Assembly (NCBI GenBank): GCA_963851245.1
Contig: CAWKOH010000013.1
Coordinates: forward strand, 124,001-188,000
Direction of reading: 5' to 3'
Length of the DNA: 64,000 bases
From: CAWKOH01 sp963851245
GTDB taxonomy: Bacteria; Actinomycetota; Acidimicrobiia; Acidimicrobiales; Palsa-688
Made by a program: the position numbers and the translations under genes. The notes under the pieces were generated by a model. The model made no database searches, was not told the DNA's origin, and saw only the letters and a program-made list of their open reading frames with translations. Each line of letters starts with the position of its first letter. Position 1 is the first letter of the stretch. Shown piece after piece: positions 16,696 to 26,531 of this stretch.

Positions 16696-17117
16696 CAGAA
16701 GGGGACCGGCGCCGGTGCAGATCCTTCGAGCAGACTGAGATCGTGCGCAAGCAATACCACTTCTGGCCCGGTGAAAAGGGTCTCGACGCGTGGGACGTGG
16801 ATCGTTTGGTAAGTCTGAGCAGAGATCTCCAACCTGAGCACGTGGCGGTCGACGCGATTGACGAAATCGACAGCGTCTACTGGTTCGATGAAGACAACCC
16901 TCCCACCGTGCGGGCTGTCGTGGAGCATGTGAAGCTCATCAAGGAGGTCGACTCCGGCCATCCGATCATCCTCAGCGCCGAAGGTCGGGTCATGGACGGG
17001 ATGCATCGCGTCGCCCGAGCACTCCTCGAAGGACGAACAACGGTGGTCGCGGTCCGGTTCGCCCAACCGATCCCGCCCGACTATCGGAATATCCGGCCCG
17101 CCGACCTGCCCTATTGA
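16692..17117 (+). CDS. ParB/sulfiredoxin-fold-like conserved protein
   Basis: Up to 141 residues. The conserved part runs from RKQYHFWPGEKGLDAWDVDRLV to DYRNIRPADLPY. In its middle, HPIILSAEGRVMDGMHRVARALLEG resembles the G-x-x-D-G-x-H-R nucleotide-binding motif of ParB-like and sulfiredoxin domains. GTG at 16692 overlaps the antiporter stop with GAGGA just upstream; GTG 16743 gives the shorter form closer to the conserved start. It looks intact, unlike the gene before it. Function unknown. Confidence 0.75.
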   Translation: MTEGDRRRCRSFEQTEIVRKQYHFWPGEKGLDAWDVDRLVSLSRDLQPEHVAVDAIDEIDSVYWFDEDNPPTVRAVVEHVKLIKEVDSGHPIILSAEGRVMDGMHRVARALLEGRTTVVAVRFAQPIPPDYRNIRPADLPY

Positions 17118-17136
17118 CCCGTATCGGGCCCGACGG

Positions 17137-18435
17137 CTAGCTATGGCTGGCTGCCAATCGCCGGGCTCCGGACGTCCCGTCGGGGCTGGGACTCAGGCTC
17201 GTGAGTGGGGGAAAGGTGACGATGACCGAGAGCCCTCCCTCGGGTTCGGGGTGGGCGGTGATGGTGGCGTGGTGGGTGCTGGCGATGGCCTGGACTATGG
17301 ATAAGCCGAGGCCGAGGCCGTGGCCTTCTCTACGATGCGTGCGGCGGGCGTCTAGCCGTTGGAAGGGCTGAAAGAGACGGTCGACCTCGCCGGTCGGGAT
17401 CAGCGGGCCGGTGTTGGTCACAGACAGCACCGCTCGGCCGTCGGTGGTACCGGTGACTATCAGGATGTGTCCTCCGGTGAAGTTGTGTCCGATGGCGTTG
17501 TCGATCAGGTTGGCGACCAGTCGCTCGACGAGTCTGCTGTCGCCGTCTAGGAGAGCGGGACAGACGGAGCTCTCGAGATGCAATCCGGCGCGGTCGGCGT
17601 CGAGGCGGCGGCGCCTAGAAGCGGATTGGCAGATGTCGGCGAGGCTGATGCGCAGTTCGTGGGAGGCGTTCGCTACAAAGTGTCGTTGCGCCTCGAAGGC
17701 GGCTGCGAGGCGAGCGAACAGGTCGTCGAGGGTATCCCCGAGGCTTTTGAACTCTTCGTCGGCGCGGTCGAGGGAGAGGCGCTCCCGCAGGTTGCTAGCA
17801 GAGATTCTGCGGGCCGTAGCGGTAATGGTCCGAACCGGGCGCAGCACCCGGCCCGCGACGAGCCAGCCGGCCAGCAGGGCGAGGAGGGCCACGATGGCCA
17901 GAGCGATTCCCGAGTTGACCAGTAGCTGGTGCGAGTCGACGGCCCGCTGCGCCGCTTGGGCGCTCCCTGCCCGGGCCACCTGGTGCACCGCTTGCGCCAG
18001 TTGGTTCACCGCCTGAGCCAACTGACGTTGGTCCTCGGCCAGCTGATGCTGGTCCTGGGCCAGCTGCGGCACCGCTTGAGCTAGTTGAGGGACACCCTTC
18101 GTTTGGAAGGGCCCAGACTGCAGAAGCGGGAGTTGTAACAGCTGAGTCTGGACCTTTGCCAGCTGATACCGGTCCAGGGTCAGCTTAGATACAGCCTGGG
18201 GCAGCTGAGGCAGCTGTAGCTGCTGGACGGCGGCCGGAGTCCGAGGGATGTTCGGTAAGTGTGGCTTTGGGTATTCAGTCGCTCGTTGAAACAGGACGAA
18301 GGTGCTGGCGAGCAGGGCTACGCCAAAGAGCAGGAAGAGGGCGGTGTAGACGACCGTGAAACGCACGCGAGCCGTGCGTCGGGGCCGGCGCCGCCAGTTC
18401 GTCGATCTGGGCCGAAGGTGCGATAGGAGCGTCAT
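17137..18435 (-). CDS. Sensor histidine kinase HK1, dimerisation domain largely deleted
   Basis: 432 residues from ATG 18435, overlapping RR1 by four bases (ATGA). Layout: membrane helix about 30-50, an extracytoplasmic region rich in Q-L-A repeats (QLAQAV, QLAEDQR), second helix about 175-200, HAMP (RVLRPVRTITATARRIS), then FVANASHELR with the phospho-acceptor His (codon 17659-17661). Directly after, where a T-P-L helix pair of about 58 residues is expected, the sequence jumps to ISLADICQS. The ATPase domain is complete: NLIDNAIGHN and HGLGLGLSIV. HK2 at 25146 keeps the missing segment. Autophosphorylation is therefore doubtful. Paralogue of HK2. Confidence 0.82.
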   Translation of the reverse strand: MTLLSHLRPRSTNWRRRPRRTARVRFTVVYTALFLLFGVALLASTFVLFQRATEYPKPHLPNIPRTPAAVQQLQLPQLPQAVSKLTLDRYQLAKVQTQLLQLPLLQSGPFQTKGVPQLAQAVPQLAQDQHQLAEDQRQLAQAVNQLAQAVHQVARAGSAQAAQRAVDSHQLLVNSGIALAIVALLALLAGWLVAGRVLRPVRTITATARRISASNLRERLSLDRADEEFKSLGDTLDDLFARLAAAFEAQRHFVANASHELRISLADICQSASRRRRLDADRAGLHLESSVCPALLDGDSRLVERLVANLIDNAIGHNFTGGHILIVTGTTDGRAVLSVTNTGPLIPTGEVDRLFQPFQRLDARRTHRREGHGLGLGLSIVQAIASTHHATITAHPEPEGGLSVIVTFPPLTSLSPSPDGTSGARRLAASHS

Positions 18436-19093
18436 TGTCCTCCGATGCGGTAGCCGCGGTCGCGGACGGTCTCTATAATCGGCGGCTCCCCGAGCGTGCC
18501 TCTCAGGCGATTGATGGTCGCTTTGACAGTTGTGGTGAACGGGTCGGTGACCGGGTCCCAAACGCGTTCCAGGAGCTCCTCGGCAGAGACGGGCCTGCCC
18601 TGGGCGGCCAGCAAGCATTCCAGGACTGCAAACTCCTTGGGTCTCAGCGCCAGCGGTCGCCCGGCCGCGTGGCGATCCGCGTGCCCGGATCCAGGCTCAG
18701 GTCTGCATAGCCCATGCGGCTGGTTTGTGCGGCCCCGGGGCGGCGGCCCAGGGCCTGGACGCGGGCCACCATTTCCGCGAAGTCGAACGGTTTGGGCAGG
18801 TAATCGTCGGCGCCCAGCCCGAGCCCGTCGACACGGTCTTTGACTGAACTGGCCGCGGTGAGCATGAGGACCCGGCTCTCGGACCGCTCAGCCACCAGGG
18901 CGCGGCAGATGTCGTCACCGTGAGTTCCGGGCAGGTCCCGGTCGAGTATCACCACGTCGTAGCGGTTGGTGCCCAGGCGGGCCAGGGCGACATCTCCGTC
19001 GAGGGCTATATCCACGGTCATCCCGTAGCGGCGCAGCCCCGCCGCGACGGATCGAGCCAGGCGTTCGTGGTCTTCGGCTACCAGCACTCTCAT
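18432..19093 (-). pseudogene. OmpR-type response regulator RR1, frameshifted
   Basis: ATG at 19093 follows AGGAGG. The receiver domain is normal (MRVLVAEDHERLARS, phospho-acceptor in VVILDRDLPG, PKPF lysine). Near 18659-18668, after RIATR, one G appears to be missing, and the frame stops with a short non-homologous tail at 18644. The winged-helix DNA-binding domain continues in another frame: GRPLALRPKEFAVLECLLA, then ELLERVWDPVTDPFTTTVKATINRLRG and DRGYRIGG, ending at 18432. The span is 662 bases, one short of a multiple of three. Unless this is a sequencing error, the regulator cannot bind DNA. Paralogue of RR2 at 24493. Confidence 0.82.
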
Positions 19094-19188
19094 CGGGTCC
19101 TCCTGCTCCAAGCCTGGCACCGGGCCCACCCGGTCGGGGCGCGTCTTGCGTCGACGAGCTGGGCTCGGGGACACGATCGCAGGTCGCA

Positions 19189-19226
19189 GGTCACACCCCG
19201 GTCACAAGTGTGACCTGCGTGTGACC
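19189..19226 (+). promoter_or_regulatory. Four-half-site operator upstream of lipoprotein 1
   Basis: Half-sites in order: GGTCACAC, 3 bases, GGTCACA, 1 base, GTGTGACC, 3 bases, GTGTGACC. This is a nearly perfect dyad made of two direct pairs, between divergent RR1 (start 19093) and lipoprotein 1 (start 19347). The same arrangement and 38-base length recur at 23557-23594. The likely binder is the OmpR-type regulator of this island (inference). Confidence 0.8.
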
Positions 19227-19346
19227 GTTCATTTCGTAGAAGTACTTCGAACATGAGATTCCGATAAAGGTCCGAGTTCTTTACACCAGCTTTATGCCCC
19301 CTGGCTTACAACACCGGTGGTTAAACGAAGGACCGGGAGGCGCGAC

Positions 19347-20042
19347 ATGACAACGATTTACCGGCGATCGGGCGGGTTGGCGGCGATCGCCGCGGCGGCC
19401 ACCATCGGACTGGCGGCTTGCGGTGGTTCGAGCTCCCCCCACGTCGCCAGTCTGGGGAACAGCACCGGCAACGGCGGCGCCAGTCCCACTACCACGCTGC
19501 CGAAGGGCAACCCCACCCAGCTGCTGGACGATTGGGCCAGCTGCATGCGCAGCCACGGCGATCCCAATCAGGTCGATCCGACCATCGACGCCAACAAGGT
19601 CATCCACATCACCTACCCACCCGGTGCCAACGGCAACGGGCCCGACGCCCTCGGCGGCGGCAACAGCTCGAACGATCCGTGCAACGCCTACCTGAACGCT
19701 GCATCCACGGCGCTCCGGGGCGGCAAGCCCCAGCAGAAGCCGGACCCGGCGAAGCTGGAGAAGTACGCCCAGTGCATGCGCGCCAATGGGATCCCGGACT
19801 TTCCGGACCCGTCCGGTGGCGGCTTATCGATCCAGGTTCACCCCGGGAGCGACCTGAACCCGAACAATCCAACGGTCCAGCATGCCTCCAAGCTGTGCAG
19901 CAAGAAGGCGGGCGTGCCCGGTTTCGCTACTGGCAACGCGCCGGCGGGAGCGATCCAGGCGACCAGCGGCGGGGGACCGGGGGGCGGGCCCGGCGGAAAC
20001 GGCGGTTCGGGGACCAAGTCCGGTGTGGCAGCCGGTGGCTGA
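19347..20042 (+). CDS. Lipoprotein 1 with paired CMRxxG motifs
   Basis: 231 residues. GGGAGG sits 6 bases before ATG 19347. A short basic N-region and hydrophobic stretch lead to the lipobox GLAAC, Cys25. The mature part has two related segments: LLDDWASCMRSHGDPNQ and LEKYAQCMRANGIPDFPDP, plus DPCNAYLNAA and ASKLC cysteines, so four cysteines may form two disulfides. The end is a Gly-rich tail. I know of no defined function; such lipoproteins recur beside MacB-type exporters and two-component genes in actinobacteria. It overlaps the adaptor start and is close kin of lipoprotein 2 (23658). Confidence 0.85.
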   Translation: MTTIYRRSGGLAAIAAAATIGLAACGGSSSPHVASLGNSTGNGGASPTTTLPKGNPTQLLDDWASCMRSHGDPNQVDPTIDANKVIHITYPPGANGNGPDALGGGNSSNDPCNAYLNAASTALRGGKPQQKPDPAKLEKYAQCMRANGIPDFPDPSGGGLSIQVHPGSDLNPNNPTVQHASKLCSKKAGVPGFATGNAPAGAIQATSGGGPGGGPGGNGGSGTKSGVAAGG

Positions 20043-21618
20043 GTTCTCGATCAGGCGCGTGGTGGCCGTCGCGGCGGTGGCGGGAGCCGTGGTTGGAGGT
20101 GCGGTGGCGGGTGGAGTGGCGGCGGCGTCGGCTAGTGGCGGACACAGCCCGACGTCGTCGCCAGGGGCCGGTGGCGGCTCGGTGGCGACGGCGTCGGTCG
20201 TGCGGACCAATCTGGCTACGACGGTGCAGGTGGGCGGCTCGATCGGTTATGACGGGTCGTACGCTGTGACTGTTCCGACCGGCACGTCGGCGGAGCAGGT
20301 AGCCCAGGCCCAGCAGCAGTTGACCCAGGTGGAGCAGGCTCTGGCCAACGACGAGACCATGAGCTCGTACGGAGCGATTGCGGACGATCAGGCGGTGGCG
20401 AACGCTCAGGGCAGCGTCAACGCCGCGACCTCGACCCTGAGCTTCGACCGGACGAAGGAAGCGCAGGCGTGCGCCGGTCCCGGTGCTTCCTCGCCGGCGT
20501 GCAGCGAGGGTAGCCAGAAGGTGGCTCAGGATGCCCAGCAGTTGAGCCAGGCCCAGCAGCAACTGGCCTCTGCTCAGCTGAACGCCGACCGCGATCACGA
20601 CGCAGGCCCAGAGCAAGGTCCAGTCCGACGACGACCAGATACAGCAGGCCCAGGACAACCTGGCCAATCTGGAGGCGACTGAAGCCGGCTTGGGCACGAC
20701 TTACACCTGGCTGCCGAAGGTGGGCGATCTCGTCAGCGAGGATCATCCGGTGTACGCCCTCAACGGGCAGCCGGTGCCGCTGCTGTACGGCTCGCTGGCC
20801 GCCTACCGGGCGTTCCGGGTGGGCATGCCGGACGGGGCGGATGTGGGCCAGTTGACCAGCGATCTGATCGGGTTGGGCTTCGGCGCCGGGCTGAGCCAGA
20901 GTGATCACTACTCGTCTGCTACCGCCGCCACGGTGCAGCGGTGGCAGACGGCTCTGGGGTTGCCCTCAACTGGCACCGTGCTCCTCGGCCAGGTGGTATT
21001 CGAGCCCGGGCCCATCCGGGTTACGTCGGTCACGCCGTCGGTGGGGGCGTCCGCCGGGGGCGGCAGCGGCGGCAGCGGCGGGGGGACGGTACTGGACGCC
21101 ACCAGCACCACCCCCGTGGTCACCGTCGACCTGGATGTGACCCAGGAGTACCTGGTGAAGCCCGGTGACGCGGTGACGGTGGTGCTTCCTGACGGGACCA
21201 CCACCGTCGGCGGACATGTGGAGACGGTCGGCAACGTGGCCACCTGCCCGGGTGGCAGTGGAAGCGGCACCGGAAACGGCTCCAGCTCAGCCGACCAGTC
21301 GCCTTGCTCGTCCAGCGGGAGCAACAACGACTCCACCCCGACGGTCACCATCACCATCGGCCTCGACAGCACCCCTTCGGGGGCCACGCTGGACCAGGCT
21401 CCGGTTAACGTGAACATCACCTCGCAAACGGCCGACAACGTGCTGGCGGTGCCGGTCAACGCCCTGCTGGCCCTCGAGGGCGGCGGGTTCGGAGTGGACG
21501 TGGTGACTGGCAACACCAGCCGTCTGGTCGGGGTCACCACCGGGCTTTACAGCAACACCCTGGTCGAGATCAGCGGCCCGGGTATCACGGCCGGCGCCCG
21601 GGTCGAGGTGCCATCCTC

Positions 21619-21622
<4 letters not shown>
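20035..21622 (+). pseudogene. Periplasmic-adaptor (HlyD/MFP-like) protein 1 with PG-binding domain, frameshifted
   Basis: Starts at GTG 20035, overlapping lipoprotein 1. One N-terminal membrane anchor, then a coiled-coil hairpin rich in Q-A (AQAQQQLTQVEQAL, AQQLSQAQQQLASAQ). Near 20587-20595 an extra C shifts the frame: the hairpin continues as ITTQAQSKVQSDDDQIQQAQ in the next frame, through TYTWLPKVGD, a peptidoglycan-binding-like part (LTSDLIGLGFGAG), Gly-rich linkers and a beta-barrel end to 21622. Total length is one base over a multiple of three. Intact it would link a MacB-type pump to the envelope. A sequencing error is a live alternative. Confidence 0.8.
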
Positions 21623-22324
<702 letters not shown>

Positions 22325-22347
<23 letters not shown>

Positions 22348-23536
22348 CAGCGGCGGGTCCCGGCTGTCGCGGCGGGACCTGTTCCGGGTCGGTAGCCTGG
22401 GCCTGCGCAGCCGGCGGGTGCGGGCCCTTCTGTCAGCGCTCGGCGTGAGCATCGGCATCGCCGCCATCGTCGGCGTGCTGGGGATCTCGCAGTCCTCCAA
22501 GTCGGGCCTGTTGGCCGAGTTGGGCCGGCTCGGAAATCTCCTCACCGTGCAGGCCGGCAACACCGCGTTCGGTCAGCAGACCGAGTTGCCCACCACCTCT
22601 GAAGGCATGGTGTCGCGCGTCGGGCCGGTGACCAACGTGACCGAGATTGCCAGCATCGGGAACACCTACGTCTACCGCAGCTCCTTCATCCCGGCCATCG
22701 ACACCAACGGCATCTCCCTGACCGCGACCGACGCCGCCCTGCCCGCCACGCTGGGCGCCAGCCTGGCCCACGGCACTTTTCTCAACGCCGCCACTGCCCA
22801 CTACCCGGCTGTCGTGCTGGGTGCCGAAGCAGCCAGCCTGCTCGGCATCCACAATCTGGCCCACCCCACCCAGGTTTGGATCGGGGGCCACTGGTTCACT
22901 GTCGTCGGCATATTGAAGCCGGTCGAGCTGGTCAGCCAGATGGATTCCATGGCCTTCGTCGGCTTCCCGATCGGCGAACAGTACTTCGGCTTCGACGGAC
23001 ATCCCACTCAGCTGTATCTCCGCGTCGTACCCAGCCAGGTCAACCAGGTGGCCACTGTGTTGCCCGCCACAGTGAACCCCGCCGACGCCTCCACCGTGCA
23101 GGTCAGCCAGCCGTCGGACATCCTCAAAGCCCAAGTAGCCACCAAAGGCGCCTATAACGGGCTGCTCCTCGGTCTCGGCGCGGTGGCCCTCCTGGTCGGC
23201 GGCGTCGGCATCGCCAACGTGATGGTCATCTCCGTCCTCGAACGACGATCCGAGATCGGCCTCCGCCGGGCCCTGGGCGCCAGCCGCCGCCACGTCGGTG
23301 AGCAATTCCTGGCCGAAGCCCTGCTCCTTTCGGCCCTCGGCGGGCTGACCGGCACCATCATCGGTGCGACAGCCACCGCTGTCTACGCCGCCAGCCAGCA
23401 CTGGTCGGTCCAGATCCCCGCCGTCGCCTTCTACGGTGGAATCGGCGCCGCTGTCGTCATCGGGGCCATCGCCGGCCTGTACCCCTCCCTGCGGGCCGCC
23501 CGCCTCTCGCCTACCGAAGCACTACGCACCGTTTGA
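22325..23536 (+). CDS. MacB-like FtsX-domain ABC permease 1
   Basis: 403 residues: first helix in RALLSALGVSIGIAAIVGVLGI, a large extracytoplasmic MacB_PCD domain (about residues 60-270), then three helices with the FtsX signature GIANVMVISVLERRSEIGLRRALGASRRHV and a C-terminal LYPSLRAARLSPTEALRT. Type VII ABC superfamily; these move lipopeptides, antibiotics or signals by mechanotransmission rather than through-membrane transport. No frame damage is seen, in contrast to the adaptor, RR1 and HK1 of this module. Confidence 0.93.
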
Positions 23537-23556
23537 GGGTCCGGCCCGAGCTCGCC

Positions 23557-23594
23557 GGTCACACCGAGGTTACAGGTGTGACCCGGGTGTGACC
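23557..23594 (+). promoter_or_regulatory. Four-half-site operator upstream of lipoprotein 2
   Basis: GGTCACAC, 3 bases, GGTTACA, 1 base, GTGTGACC, 3 bases, GTGTGACC: same order, spacing and length as 19189-19226. Similarity continues just downstream (TTTCGTA with AA two bases later, then a GAA/CGAA block), as expected of a duplicated promoter. It lies 20 bases after the permease 1 stop and 63 before lipoprotein 2. Confidence 0.8.
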
Positions 23595-23657
23595 TTCCGT
23601 TTCGTACAACTTCACCGAAGCGAATCCCGACCACGGGACGAGAAGGTGGGAGTTGGA

Positions 23658-24425
23658 ATGCGTCGACGTGACCGTGAAGAGCCCAGCCGGCAGGGCAAGC
23701 CAGAGCCCGAGCCACCCAGCGGACACGTGACGACGATTTGCCGGCCCCCGGGAGGGCTGGCGGTCCTTGCCGTGGCGGCCGCCTTCGGGCTGGCGGCCTG
23801 CAGCGGCGGTGCGAGTTCGCCACACGTCGCCGACCTGGGGGCGAGCCGCGGCAACAGCGGCGGGAGCTCCGCGACCGGCAGCGGCGCCGGCAACGGCAGC
23901 GCCGGCTCAACCGTGCCGGCGGGGAACCCCACCGTGTTGCTGGACGAATGGGCTTCATGCATGCGCAGCCACGGCGATCCGAACCAGGCCGATCCGACCA
24001 TCACCCCGGACAATGTGATCGACATCACCTGGAATCCCGCCATCCCGGGCGGGATATACGGGACGAACAAAGGAGGGCAGGGCGACTCGGGGCCTGGTAA
24101 ATACTGTCGGGCCTATCTCGCCGCGGCCCAAACCGCGTTGCGGGGCGGTCAGTCGGAGGAACACCCGGATCCGGCCCAGCTCGAGAAGTATTCCGAGTGC
24201 ATGCGGGCCAACGGGGTCCCGGACTTCCCCGACCCTTCCCCGGGCGGCGGCCTGTCGATCTCCCTGAATGCCGGGGGTGACCTGAACCCGAACAGCCCGA
24301 CCTTTCATAGCGCCTCCAGGCTGTGCGCCCAGAAGCCCGGCGTCCATGGCTTCACTGGCGCCGGCACTCCCCAGCCGGGAACGATCGAGCTCAACGGCGC
24401 CCTTCCGGGCGGCGCCAGCGGCTGA
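23658..24425 (+). CDS. Lipoprotein 2 with paired CMRxxG motifs
   Basis: 255 residues from ATG 23658 (GGGAG upstream). By alignment with lipoprotein 1, the signal peptide begins at a GTG at 23727 (TTICRPPGG), so the true start may be there. Lipobox GLAAC, then a Gly/Ser linker, LLDEWASCMRSHGDPNQADP, KYCRAYLAAAQTALRGG, LEKYSECMRANGVPDFPDP and a C-terminal ASRLCAQKPGVHGF. It matches lipoprotein 1 nearly throughout. It is followed by the intact RR2/HK2, not by a pump, so it may be the surface sensor or ligand partner for that system. Confidence 0.85.
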   Translation: MRRRDREEPSRQGKPEPEPPSGHVTTICRPPGGLAVLAVAAAFGLAACSGGASSPHVADLGASRGNSGGSSATGSGAGNGSAGSTVPAGNPTVLLDEWASCMRSHGDPNQADPTITPDNVIDITWNPAIPGGIYGTNKGGQGDSGPGKYCRAYLAAAQTALRGGQSEEHPDPAQLEKYSECMRANGVPDFPDPSPGGGLSISLNAGGDLNPNSPTFHSASRLCAQKPGVHGFTGAGTPQPGTIELNGALPGGASG

Positions 24426-24492
24426 GTACAGCGTTGGCTGGGCACTCGGGCTTTTAACCTAAATTTCATGCCGCGGGTGCGACGATGCCCGC

Positions 24493-25146
24493 ATGAGATT
24501 GCTTGTGGCCGAGGACCGAAAGGTCATGGCTGACTCGATTGCCCGGAGTTTGCGCCGGGAGGGGATGGCCGTCGACGTGGCCTATGACGGCAACGCCGCT
24601 CTCGGTTTGACGGCGGTGAACAGTTACGAGGTGGTCGTTCTCGATCGCGATCTACCGGGTGTGCACGGTGACGAAGTGTGCCGCCGCCTCGCCGGCGGCC
24701 AGGCGCGCATCCTGATGCTGACCGCCTCGGGGACCGTAGACGACCGGGTCGACGGTCTGAGCCTCGGCGCCGACGATTATCTGCCCAAGCCTTTCGCCCT
24801 GGCCGAGCTGGTGGCCCGGATCCGGGCCCTGGGCCGCCGGGCCACCCCGGCGCAGCCTCCCGTGCTCACCTGCGGCGACATACGGCTCGACGCTTACCGG
24901 CGGGAGGCGACCCGGGCGGGCCGGCCGTTGATGTTGACCAACAAGGAGCTGGGCGTGCTCGAGGTCCTCATGTCCGCTGATGGTGGGGTCATCAGCACCG
25001 AAGAGCTTCTCGAGCGGGTCTGGGACGCCAACACCGATCCCTTCACCAACACCGTGAGAGTCACGCTCACCAACCTCCGCCGAAAGCTCGGGGATCCCCC
25101 AGTCATCGAGACCGTCATCGGCGCCGGCTATCGGTTGGTGCGGTGA
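24493..25146 (+). CDS. OmpR/PhoB-type response regulator RR2
   Basis: 217 residues, intact. Receiver: MRLLVAEDRKVMADS, phospho-acceptor Asp in VVVLDRDLPGVHG, Thr in LMLTASG, Lys in LPKPF. Winged helix: LTNKELGVLEVLMSADGG, ELLERVWDANTDPFTNTVRVTLTNLRRKLG and ETVIGAGYRLVR. It overlaps HK2 by one to four bases. Close paralogue of RR1, so a natural candidate to bind both 38-bp operators, especially if RR1 is dead. Confidence 0.93.
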   Translation: MRLLVAEDRKVMADSIARSLRREGMAVDVAYDGNAALGLTAVNSYEVVVLDRDLPGVHGDEVCRRLAGGQARILMLTASGTVDDRVDGLSLGADDYLPKPFALAELVARIRALGRRATPAQPPVLTCGDIRLDAYRREATRAGRPLMLTNKELGVLEVLMSADGGVISTEELLERVWDANTDPFTNTVRVTLTNLRRKLGDPPVIETVIGAGYRLVR

Positions 25147-26531
25147 TGTCGCTCCGCTGGCCCCGGCCCACGGCGCGCCTTCGTCTCGCCCTCATGTACA
25201 CGTCCTTGTTCGTCGTCACCGGCGCCGCCCTGCTGGGCGTGAGCTACCTCCTGGTCCAACACCGGGAACGCGGGCCTGCGACGGCAGCCCGTATCATCTG
25301 CCAGGGAAGCATCACGGGCCAAAGCGGCAGCGGCAGCGGCGTCCTCGCCGCGACCCCGTCCAGCAGTCTGCCGTTGAGTCCGGCCGACTGCACCGGCGTG
25401 GTCGGCACCTTCTACTACAGCTCGTCGAGCTCGGGCGCATCAGGGTCTGTATCGTCCGGCGGCGCCTCAGCGAGCCTGCCCCCAGGACAACAGCACTCAG
25501 TCCCAGGGCCCACAGCCGAGGTCATAAGACAGCTGACGGCTGCGGTGACGGCCAGCCAGTCCCACACGCTCGACGCCTTCAGGGTGGCGTCGGCTGTCGC
25601 GCTGGGACTGATCAGCGTTCTGTCGTTCGGCCTGTCCTGGTGGATGGCCGGCCGGGTCCTCCGACCGTTGCATGCCATCACCGAAACCGCCCGCCGCCTC
25701 TCCGAACAGACGTTGCACCGGCGGATCAATCTCGAAGGCCCCGACGACGAGCTCAAAGAACTGGCCGACACCTTCGACGCCATGCTCGGCCGGCTGGACC
25801 GAGCCTTCCGCAGCCAACAGCGATTCGTGGCCAACGCCTCTCACGAGCTCCGCACGCCCCTGGCGACGGAGCGGGTGCTCATCGATGAGGCCCTGGCCAA
25901 TCCGTCCGCCCGGCCCGAAGATTTCCGATCCATACTTGAACAGCTGCGGACCAATAGCGAAGAGACCGAGCGGCTGGTCGACGCCCTGCTCGTGCTGGCC
26001 CGCTCCGAGCGCGGCCTCGACCGGTGGTCAGAGGTCGATCTGGCGGCCACGGCGGAATGCGCACTCGCAGCCGCGAGCCTCGAGGCAAACCAGAAGGGAG
26101 TGGAGCTCCGATCCGAGCTCAGTCCGGTCACGGTGAAGGGTGACCCGGGCCTCCTCGATCGGTTGGTAGGCAACGTGGTGGAAAACGGCATTCGCCACAA
26201 CTTCGCAGGTGGCTGGGTCGAGATCACCACCAGGCGCTCCGGCGCGGGGGCCATCCTCGAGGTGACCAACACCGGCCCGGTCCTCGACGACGCCACCGTT
26301 GCCACCCTGACAGAACCATTCCGGCGGGCCGGCCCGGACCGCAGGGCGGACGACGGCGGCTTCGGGCTGGGGCTGTCCATCGTGGAGGGCGTAGTCAACG
26401 CTCACCTCGGCTCAATGACCTTGTACCCCCGAGCCGGCGGCGGCCTGACGCTCCAGGTGCAGCTCCCGGCGGCGGCCACAGGCACGGTCTTCACGCCCCA
26501 CAACGAGCATGGCCCGGTCCAACGGTCGTAG
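25146..26531 (+). CDS. Sensor histidine kinase HK2
   Basis: About 461 residues; ATG 25146 overlaps the RR2 stop (a GTG at 25143 adds one residue). Two helices (about 15-35 and 150-170) flank a Ser/Gly-rich extracytoplasmic region with two cysteines (IICQGS and SPADCTG). HAMP (AGRVLRPLHAITETARRLS), complete dimerisation domain FVANASHELRTPLATERVL with the phospho-acceptor His, N-box NVVENGIRHN and G-box GGFGLGLSIV. The C-terminus overlaps the RDD gene by one base. It is the functional counterpart to the damaged HK1. Confidence 0.93.
   Translation: MSLRWPRPTARLRLALMYTSLFVVTGAALLGVSYLLVQHRERGPATAARIICQGSITGQSGSGSGVLAATPSSSLPLSPADCTGVVGTFYYSSSSSGASGSVSSGGASASLPPGQQHSVPGPTAEVIRQLTAAVTASQSHTLDAFRVASAVALGLISVLSFGLSWWMAGRVLRPLHAITETARRLSEQTLHRRINLEGPDDELKELADTFDAMLGRLDRAFRSQQRFVANASHELRTPLATERVLIDEALANPSARPEDFRSILEQLRTNSEETERLVDALLVLARSERGLDRWSEVDLAATAECALAAASLEANQKGVELRSELSPVTVKGDPGLLDRLVGNVVENGIRHNFAGGWVEITTRRSGAGAILEVTNTGPVLDDATVATLTEPFRRAGPDRRADDGGFGLGLSIVEGVVNAHLGSMTLYPRAGGGLTLQVQLPAAATGTVFTPHNEHGPVQRS

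Noticed and set aside
19418..20269. Forward 283-codon frame over lipoprotein 1
   Set aside because: Shifted-frame shadow of lipoprotein 1 and adaptor 1; the true frame has signal peptide and conserved motifs.
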